Shown here: positions 55,640-64,000 of the stretch, one piece after another | How the letters are laid out: each line of letters starts with the position of its first letter | Position numbering within the stretch: position 1 is the first letter of the stretch | NCBI RefSeq assembly: GCF_030253575.1 | Contig: NC_080562.1 | Location: 29,963,852-30,027,851, forward strand | Reading direction: 5' to 3' | Source of the DNA: Rhododendron vialii | Lineage: Eukaryota > Streptophyta > Magnoliopsida > Ericales > Ericaceae | Length of the DNA: 64,000 nucleotides | Notes under the pieces: model-generated | The model's database searches: none | The model's input: only the letters and a program-made list of their open reading frames with translations | Told to the model about the DNA's origin: nothing | Made by a program: the position numbers and the translations under genes

Positions 55640-56525
55640 AAAGATCGGATGGGGAGGGAGATCGATTCAGGTCTGAGATTAACCAATAGTCAACGAGAAG
55701 AGTCTGACACAATTCACTGAGGCTGCTATGTGCATTGTAGTATGTATCTAGGGCGTTTAAGAATAACTTGTGAGAATGAATAAAGTTGTGTTTTTCATTT
55801 TTGTACATGGTGCTGCTGTGTATTTCCTCAACATTTATGTTTCTTTCCAGTGGTAATTAATTTTAAGAGAAATATGGGTTTGAGATTTTGTGAAATGTTT
55901 TGCCAGCAAGTAAAATTTTGTAAGCTTTGTAGAAGGATGACTCTTCCATGGAGGATTTGGTAAGCTAGCTGATGATGTGTCTGATAAAATTGGAGCGATA
56001 CAGAAAATTGGCATCGGCACGTTTCGTTTTGAGTTTTTACTTTCATGCAGTATAGTTGTTTGCTCTTCCCTATGGCTATGCTTGGATGCAAGCAGACTGA
56101 TTATTTGGTTCACTTAAATCCAAAAAAATTGGGAAATGTATGCAAGCAGACTGATTATTTGGTTCAATGGTTTGCTTATGTGCGATTCCAGGAAATGTTA
56201 AGTATTTGCCACGAATGTATTACATGCTATAACATGGACCATTCAAACAACAACTGTATAACTGGAAATCAGAAGCCATAGCAATCGTCTAACAACAAAA
56301 CTGTAAAAGAAGCAAGGAAAAGCATGTTATCATCTTCACAAGAAGCAAGTGATATGAATCCAGATTCTTCAAGGATACCATCTTCACTTCTCAAACTGGA
56401 CACACCACCAAATATGAATCCAGATTCTTCAAGACATTAGCAGCTCAGTAGCAGGCACTGTGGGAAGAACAGTGCTCAAGTCCCTAACTAAACTATATAC
56501 TAGCCAACACAATTGAACTATAAAT
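55640..56525. other. Probable 3' flank and intergenic DNA
   Basis: No coding frame of note. GCAAGCAGACTGATTATTTGG occurs at about 56088 and again at 56141, a short local duplication. Confidence 0.4.
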
Positions 56526-56530
56526 AGGAC

Positions 56531-56610
56531 CAAGGTAGCACGGACACGACACGAAACTGACACCCCAACACGTAAATTTTCAGAAAATGGGGGACACGAC
56601 ACGTTTGGGG

Positions 56611-56641
<31 letters not shown>

Positions 56642-56939
56642 AAACATCAAGAATAAAAAAAATTCAAATAAGTTAAAAGTTCATAATATTCTATCCAGAT
56701 AGCCTTGTTTTCACCTATGCAGTACATTGTTTTCCAAGTCATTACATCTATTATCTATACGTTGCAACAAAAAGTGTCCCAAAAGTGTCCGAAAGTGTCT
56801 GTCAAGTGTCGGACTCCAAAGTATTGTCCAAAATAACAGGACATTTTCAGAGAAGTGTCCAACACGTGTCAGCCGCGTGTCCAGTGCATGTCGTTGTCTG
56901 ACACTGGTACGTCACCCCTGGTGGAATGTCGGTGCTACA
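56531..56939. mobile_element. hAT-like MITE rich in GTGTCC/GACACG motifs
   Basis: Ends GGTAGCACGGACACGACACG and CGGTGCTAC are inverted, with many GTGTCC copies between (AGTGTCCGAAAGTGTCTG and similar) and a CA/TA run in the middle. AATAGGACCA flanks it on both sides (about 56523 and 56943), which may be part of a target duplication. No coding content. Confidence 0.5.
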
Positions 56940-56949
56940 TAGAATAGGA

Positions 56950-57660
56950 CCATGTTGTCCTGAGCACTACAACAGCAGTAGCAATCAAATGGACAAGCCG
57001 AGAATGAATTTGCAGCAGTTACCAAACAGCAGACAATAGAATGGCATTCTATCTGAAACTGGACAGAACAGTAAGCAATTATATACTGGCCAGAACAACA
57101 TTGATATAGTATCATCAGCAGCCAACACCTTAACTCTTACTACTACTTCTACAACAGCAGTTAGCAGTAGCAGATAGAAGCAGCAATACAATAGCATAAA
57201 AATGCACCTATGAATCTAATCTCCTCATAAGAAACAAGAAGGATGAATAAAAAAATTAACTTCCTATAACATAAAGGCAATCAGAACATATGAAACTGAA
57301 TATCAATAATACTCAAAGGCCAGTTTGGTACTCCTTACTTATCAGTTTATTTACTTCTCTGACATCTTGGTGGATAATTTGAGTCTTAATTCATAAAACA
57401 AAATTAAAGTTAACAATTATCATAACATCACAGATCCAGCATAGTGAACTCCAAACATACAGAATCCCACCATGAGTAACACCATAATCTCATACTACTA
57501 ATTGCGATTCTCAGTACCGCGAAATATGACATTCCCAAGATGTGGAAAAAGGATCAGTACAACATAACTAGTTAGCCACGGCCTACCTACGAATAAAATT
57601 ACAATCCGTACAATTTTATAGTACAACATTACAAATGCGATTAAACACACAAGGCTTATG
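56950..57660. other. Intergenic; possible left end of the PIF/Harbinger element
   Basis: No gene. GGCCAGTTTGGTACTCCTTA at about 57318 looks like a PIF/Harbinger inverted terminus, but its partner on the far side was not found. Confidence 0.35.
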
Positions 57661-57668
57661 AATGAAAT

Positions 57669-59124
57669 TCAATATGCATCCCACATAGCAATAGCCATGT
57701 CGTCCCGCCTCTTTCCCATCGTTTGCACACTGTGAAGAGACGTGTTGACAAGCTCTACTTGGCCGGCACCACCACCACCATCATCACTATCTCCCTCCCA
57801 TTCGTCCGCTTCCATATAGCCGTCGAAATATTCATCTCTCCCTTTGTGGATTACGATCATATTGTGGACAACACAACACGCCGTAACTATCGACGGCTGA
57901 CGAGCTAGGCTATAGTTTGGCATTGACTTCCATATTGGAAACCTCGCTTTCAACACCCCAAAGCATCTTTCGATTACATTCCTCAACGACGAGTGCTTAT
58001 AGTTGAATAGCTCCTGTGGTGTGGCGAATATTGTGTTAGCCCCATTCCAATGGTCTCTGTGATATCTTTGTCCTTTGTATGGAGCCAGATACCCTACCAT
58101 ATTGGTGTATCCAGAATCGACGACATAGTACTTATCTAAACCATAAATAAAGTGTGTAAGTGTAGTTCAAAACTTTGGGAAAAAAGGAAACAAGATAAGA
58201 ATAATCTTATTTTATCTTTACTTATTGACTGGTGGGTATGGGAACATATAGGCCAGATTCGTGGCTGCTGCTAAGAACACACGCCTGTCGTGTGCGCTAC
58301 CTTCCCAACCTGGGTACACGAATATGAACTTCATGTCAAAGGAACACACAGCCATTACATTTTGCGTTTTCGTGGTTTTTCTTCCACGAAATGCAATTTG
58401 CATTTCGATGGGTACCGAAGCTTCTATGTGGGTTCCATCTATCGCGCCAACACAATCCTATCATAAGTAGTTTTGGCATTTCAATGTTTGGATGCAATCA
58501 AAGAAAGAAAGATTCCAGCCTAAGTAAACTGAAACTATAAATCACAGCTGCCTGCTTACCCAAACATTATAGAAACTAGACACAGACATGGGAAAGTATT
58601 GTAGACAGAGACAGACAAAGACAGATTCGAACTTACTGTGAACCATGGTCCCATGGACAGTATCTTTCGCCATGGAGAATTTTTCGAAGGAGTTGCTTCA
58701 AGATTTGGTGGTTTAATTATGTATGGCACGAGTCTGCAAATAGCGCGACGCATCTAGTTGAAGTGGTCACTTATAGTAGACGTAGACTGCTGGAACTTGT
58801 TAGCAGCAAGTCTATGTCTTCCGCTGTGTCCACAAATATATAAGAAAATAGCCAACGACTCTTCGATAGACAACTTCTTATGATCCCAGTCAAGCTGGCC
58901 TTTAAGAATTAGTTTTCTCACCAAGGCTCTAAAAGTATGTTTATCGAAATATCCTTTACCGTACGAGGATGTCCATGCAACAAGAATGTGACATAGTCTT
59001 GACCAAACATTTTAGCAGTTCGTTGTGGCATTTTTTCGTCCTCTTCCAACAGTTTGAGTGCTTCGAGGTCCGCCAAATCGTCTTCGTCATCGTCAAGTTT
59101 ATGTAGTGGAATTCCAATTGTCAC
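57669..59124 (-). pseudogene. PIF/Harbinger transposase (DDE_Tnp_4), decayed
   Basis: In minus-strand order: an acidic N-terminus (HKLDDDEDDLADLEALKLLE), a helix-turn-helix region (IEESLAIFLYICGHSGRHRL, then KFQQSTSTISDHF), the first catalytic block DCVGAIDGTHIEASVPIE with FRGRKTTKTQNVMAV, the second with YPGWEGSAHDRRVF, then VVDSGYTNMVGYLAPYKGQR and RNVIERCFGVLKARFPIW near the end. It is the endonuclease of PIF/Harbinger transposons. A TAG follows SDHFN, the frame slips around TPSKNSPWRK, and the gap between VNK and YYVVDSG has no proper GT-AG intron, so it is probably inactive. Its Myb-like partner lies upstream at 60434-59848. Confidence 0.75.
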
Positions 59125-59847
59125 ATTGTGACTTTTTTACCTTTGCTAATCTATTTTTGTAAAAACTTCCAAACAATATGAGTACTTAGCAATTCTCCAT
59201 AGCACTAACATAAGTTCAACAGAAATCATAAAACGGAATACTAAAATGAGGAACATCAGTTAGTTAACAATTCAACGCAATATGAGTCGTGAGCAATTAC
59301 TACTAGTCCTGGCACTAACATAAGTAGGACATAATACTAAAATGAGGAACATCAAAGTTTCCATAGCACTAACACATATCATCCAGAATAATACACCAAG
59401 ATGTTACTACTAAATATCATCCAGAATAATACAAACAATTACTACTAGTCTTTGTTTCGAAGTTAAACTTTCCGTTCCTAAACAAGATGTTAATCACGAT
59501 TGACGCTCTATTCATTCCACCCAACCAATCCTCCTGTTAGTTAATAGCCCCATGAACCCTTGCCTCCCAACAGAGGGACCGAAAGCAAGTATGTCATAGG
59601 CCTTGTAATATTGATCCTCATTGAAAAAAGACGCAATTTCATCCAGGGCCTTAATACAATCGGCAATAGACAATTAATCTGCTGTCAATTTTTCGAAGTA
59701 CTCTCCTCTTTTTTGTTGTGCATATCCAAAAGTAGCATATGCTCGACTCTTCTCATCAATCTTGATTGACTTACTACTACTTCCATCGGACTTTCTCTTC
59801 CCTCGCGAATCCATCGACATTTGATTTGCCATTCAAATGGGTTTGCC

Positions 59848-60434
59848 TTACTTCATCATTTCGAGCTCTGCCTCTGTCGTGGGGCCCTTTAGGGTACTAG
59901 AATACTCAGAAAATGCACCTGTGGCCAACGTGCCTTCACAAAGCTCTACCAAAACATCATAATGGTCAAGGCCTTTGGATTTGAATTGTTTGGCATCCTT
60001 ATGTCCCTACAAGGAAATAAAGAGTACGAAATGAAAATACTATAAGGGCCAAGGGTGCCTACAAAAGTTGTAAAGTTACTGGTTCACTAGTGTGAGTATA
60101 CCTATATATATTCCTACCACATAGGTTCAGGTGCAGTGACGGTTTGTTTTACGGGGTCCCAACCGAACCCACTATGATCTTTTAGGTCTTTGAAGACTGA
60201 GAGCTCGTGTTTCAAACGGGAAAAATTTTCTTTCAGCTTTTGAATTGAGTAACCCACTGTGTTTGTCCTTTTCCCAAACTCCTCATAAATGGTCACCCAT
60301 TGGTGGGGATTAAAAGTCCTCGTCTTTTTTGAGTTAATTGATTCTTCTTTTTTAGCCTCTTGAAGCATGACTTCAATGAATATTTGTGTAATTGCATAAG
60401 TCCATTTCTTGAACACGATTTGTGGATGGTCCAT
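59848..60434 (-). CDS. PIF/Harbinger Myb/SANT-like accessory protein
   Basis: Exon 60434 to about 60118 encodes MDHPQIVFKKWTYAITQIFI and, after QWVTIYEEFGKRTNTVGYSI, NFSRLKHELSVFKDLKDHSG and FGWDPVKQTVTAPEPMW, a Myb_DNA-bind_3 (SANT-like) domain as in the second protein of PIF/Harbinger elements, which binds the termini and brings the transposase into the nucleus. A second exon, 60006-59848, reads GHKDAKQFKSKGLDHYDVLV to TAA. The visible GT donor and AG acceptor leave a frame mismatch of one step, so the exact junction, or whether it still works, is open. Same strand as the transposase, about 0.7 kb upstream of it. Confidence 0.6.
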
Positions 60435-60439
60435 TTTCA

Positions 60440-61920
60440 GCTACCGTGTGGGAAACAATAATAAACATGGGTTACACATCACGAAAAAGGGCCACAAATA
60501 GCAAGTTTCCATATAAAGTACAACTTGTATGTATACATGAGGACTAAAAATAGGCTGCCAGTTTTTTTTGTGCTCCATGCTATCATGTATAATCTCCACA
60601 AATGTTCCAGAAATGCACTTCGATGGTTTATGGACCATCTTAAAGAAAATAACTTTGTCAACAAATTTTAAAATGCTCTTTCAAACTTCCAATAAAAGAC
60701 AAATCAAGTATCATGCAAGGTCAAATTTTAGTGAAAACACAACTGCAATGTCCTAAAAAAGTAATTTGTCTATTGCCAAGTCTATTAGCCAATGCAAGAA
60801 GTTAGTAGACATACCGCTTGAACGTTGTTTTCACCTACAACAGAGTTTGCTGAGGACGTGGGAGAAGCGTGTCATTTCCTCTTTTTCGTATGAGTTGTCG
60901 GTTGTTTCTTTGTTGGTCTTGGGCTGAAATAGCTATTCCAAAAAAGAATAAGAAATGAGTAACTGCAGAACAACTGCAATGTCCTAACAAAATAACTTCA
61001 CAATAATGCATTTCTCCAAGCTTATCTGAGTCCTAACAGTATCTTGATCGCAAGACCGACCACTTCAAAGCAGAACATTCCTAAACAGCCTTGCATGATT
61101 CCTCAAGCATACATTTTGCTTAACCATGTCACTTGTCTCTATCTACCCTCAACTATCAACCTTTGTATTTCAAACTGAGTAAGGTAATAAAAGAGGAAAT
61201 CCGTATCAAATTTATATGTTGAATGATGTGGCCTCATGTCATCCTTCCAGTTTGAAGGTAGAACACCCGTACCACTGCCACTTCGTTCTTGTGGTGCTTT
61301 TTTTCACGAGTTTTTTGCAATAATGGAGCTTCCAATTTCAAAATCGTTCACCAGCGGGTTAGTTGCCAATTTTATTGAAACCATTATTTTTAATAGTACA
61401 CATCATCTATCCAATGGGTTTCATCAGGAAGCCCAATCGATTATCATGTCGGACTACATTTGCAGAAAAAGTCTCCCTACAGTTCAAGTTATTTGATGAG
61501 CAAATAGACTAATGGATTTACAAGAATTCTGTTTGTCTACAAAGCTAGCTGTATTATTGGTAGTTGTTATCCCTTCATTCCGGATGACAGTGTGATGACG
61601 TTAAGCCCCAAATTTTTTCTCTTTTTTAGCCTCAAAAAAACTATCAGGCCTTTATTTAGACCTAATTCAAACCTAACACTGACTTCACTATTCATGTTCT
61701 TCCCAAATATAACAACTTTTTTTTTAATCAGAGACACCCAAATAGCAGATTACATGCTCGATTGCAACAGTATACGTTTCAAAACAAATACATACCACAT
61801 ATCTATATATAGGACTATGAAATTAACTTTTCATACAAACAAATTGGAGTAAGTTACAGAATAATACCTCTATTTGTTCGAATTTTGGTTGGTTTTAGAT
61901 CCCACTTCCCACACTTTATT
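60440..61920. other. Intergenic or outer part of the PIF/Harbinger element
   Basis: AT-rich, with small frames that lack domains. No inverted terminus matching GGCCAGTTTGG was found here. Confidence 0.4.
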
Positions 61921-61926
61921 GATTCT

Positions 61927-64000
61927 GTAATGCCCCATTTTTTCGGAAACAATATAAAATAAAATCTTAAAAAAATTTGCTAAATAAATATAATTTTTCA
62001 AAATAAAGTTTAGCTATTACAGTTACAAGATAAATTTACTGATTCAAAATACATTAATTTCAGAGCTAACTCTAGGCTTGATACAAATCCGAATCATACT
62101 CGATCTTCGTTTCCTAATATTCTTTCCGTGTCGAACTGCACCATCTTCGAATCCTCTCCATTGAATCCTGCGCCCACTGACAAATTGATCGCCGAAGCAA
62201 ACGATTTGCCAGGATACAGACGTATCCGTGAGTGATAAATCATTCAGTAGAATAATCCAACCCAACTACCCCCCTTACTTTACAGCTCACAAGCAACAAG
62301 ATAATAATAATGCGAAAGAGCAGAATAAAGATTTACAAACACCAATTTATTACTATTCATTATCCTAATGTGAAATCTAAGATCTCTCCGCGAGATCTTT
62401 CCTCCCCCAACCACTAGCCATGCTTGGTCCCATGAGGTCACTTCCCTTTGCTGTCGCAGGTACACCTAAGTTATATACCGAGTGTACACCCCAATAACTA
62501 CAACAAGAGAAAAGCTTATCATGCCTGAATCACAACTAGGGTTTGCCTATCTTATATACCACTTCACCATCATCACTGGACACATGCCAGTTTATCAATT
62601 CATCACTGGACACACGCCAGTTTCAATCTCATCACATCTCAAAATCACGCCTACAGGCAATCTAAAAATAAAACTTTCCAATTCTTCCATTACCTAGCAT
62701 CGTCCAGGTGAATTCTATTCGCATACCACCCCATGTCTCTAGGGTCCAATCTAGCATTTCAAATCAAGTATCGGGCAATATGCAATTAAAACGAATAATA
62801 ATTAAAACAATTAGTAAGCAATGCAATCATGCAATTTTTTATGAATGAGCCGTTGCCCCTAATACCGCATGACCAGATGATAATAAGTAAGAATTTTTTA
62901 AAAGAATTAAAAAAAAATTCTAAGCTCCTATTAATTATTTTCAAGTAATTAGATTAATTAAAAACTCATTAAATGCATTAATTATGTAAAATATTAGAAT
63001 AATTAACATGACCTTAATAAGAGTCCTAAAGGTCCTATGCAACCAGTAGAGTGTCAAAAGTTGGGTTCGGAGAGTCGCGGAATTAATTTAAATAAAGACG
63101 TTAAATAAAGTGGCCGAAAGTGAAGTAAATAGATAATAAATAGTTACTAATTAAAATATGTTGAGATTAACAAAGTTTCATCTTTGGAATGTAAGGAGTC
63201 TAAATAAAATTACTCGGGCATTAATAATATGGTTTATAAGGTCGTAAAGTAATTTTGATTGGAAACACTATAAAAATAACAATAAATAGTAAATTAAATT
63301 AAAAAATATATTAAATTAACAAGATATCATCTTTGAGATGCAAGGAGTCTATGAAAAATAGTTTGGGTGTTAAAACGTTGTTTGGAAGGTCGCAAAGATT
63401 TTTTGTTTATAAACTTTGAAAGATAACTAATAAATAATTCAATAAATAGATAATTAAATAAAAAAAATATGATCTTAACAAGTTATGATCTTTGAGGTGT
63501 GAAAAGTCTAAAAAAAATAGTTCGGGCATCAAAAATGAGGGTTGAAAGGTTGCAAAGTTGTTTCGAAACATTTAAAACCAACTCAATCTACCAGATAAAT
63601 TAAACTGATATAATTAATACGTTTTATACTAAGTTGATATTACATTGTAAGAAAATAATATCACGTCAGTAATTTTTTATAATATTAATATCAGAAAGAT
63701 TGTAAAAAAAATATCATAAGGGTCATCTTCTTCGTAAATAATTACAAATAAAATGCCGGGCTCAAAAATAATATCAAATTGGTGAATACGGCAGAAAACG
63801 CGCAGTGAACTATATTTTTTTCGTTCGGGACATAGGGTTAAGCATATAAACACTTAATATACTTGGAGAAGAGGTTGGATAGGATTATAATACCTTGAAT
63901 CGGATCAAATTGATTTAAAAACGAATCTTGAATTTTGGGGAAGAAGACTTCAGGTTCTTTGATCGGAAGACTTTGGGATCGGATTGAGGCTTGTTTGGGG
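61927..64000 (-). mobile_element. Partial LTR, Ty3/gypsy Tekay-like, runs off the right edge
   Basis: Begins TGTAATGCCCCATTTTTTC, the terminus type of the solo LTR at 1784-5161. It matches that LTR's 3' end better when reversed, and GATCCGATTCAAGGTA on the minus strand (near 63895) resembles its TCGGATCAAGGTA, so the element probably points left with its 3' end at 61927. At least 2.07 kb is in the window, with no coding domain. Whether it is solo or part of a longer element cannot be seen. Confidence 0.5.

Overview
The window reads as nuclear DNA of a flowering plant, most likely a woody eudicot. Genes have short GT-AG introns in AT-rich DNA, promoters carry TATAAATA-type boxes, UTRs hold (GA)n/(CT)n runs, and the protein families are plant ones (CYSTM, RTNLB reticulon, class II ERF repressor, tyrosine aminotransferase, FAR1/MULE). 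The species cannot be fixed from the sequence.

Layout. 0-1 kb: last exon and 3' flank of a CYSTM peptide gene. 1.8-5.2 kb: a complete solo LTR of Ty3/gypsy Tekay type with a 5-bp target duplication. 6-13 kb: DNA transposons (Stowaway MITE, CACTA, a Helitron nested in a Stowaway-like element, a 1.1-kb inverted-repeat element) and LINE 3' ends. 13.2-13.9 kb: a complete second CYSTM gene, a tandem duplicate of the first, whose TATA box lies 9 bp from the inverted-repeat element. 14.9-17.2 kb (minus): an eight-exon reticulon gene whose exons all join in frame. 18-20 kb: a hAT-like element and a hairpin element with perfect 133-bp arms. 20.6-33.5 kb (minus): two tandem tyrosine aminotransferase-like pseudogenes, both decayed and full of insertions. 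35.5-38.3 kb: hAT and MITE copies. 38.9-39.7 kb: an intact intronless ERF repressor gene with a terminal EAR motif. 40.3-48 kb: a local cluster of related units, each with an upstream box like the plant snRNA/Pol III USE (GTCCCACATCG), a GC-rich foldable body and usually a 3' T-run; I propose this is an unidentified small-RNA gene family. 48-52.6 kb: a 4.6-kb MULE encoding an 852-residue transposase fused to an OTU-type cysteine protease domain; it appears to have inserted into the last RNA-like unit. 52.7-55.6 kb: a MITE enlarged by a GTG minisatellite, long microsatellites, and a possible terminal exon. 57.7-60.4 kb: a decayed PIF/Harbinger transposase beside its Myb-like partner. 61.9 kb to the end: part of a second Tekay-like LTR.

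Host genes likely to work are CYSTM copy 2, the reticulon and the ERF. They do not form a pathway. The rest is duplication and nested transposition, and the target duplications and interrupted exons allow parts of the insertion order to be read.
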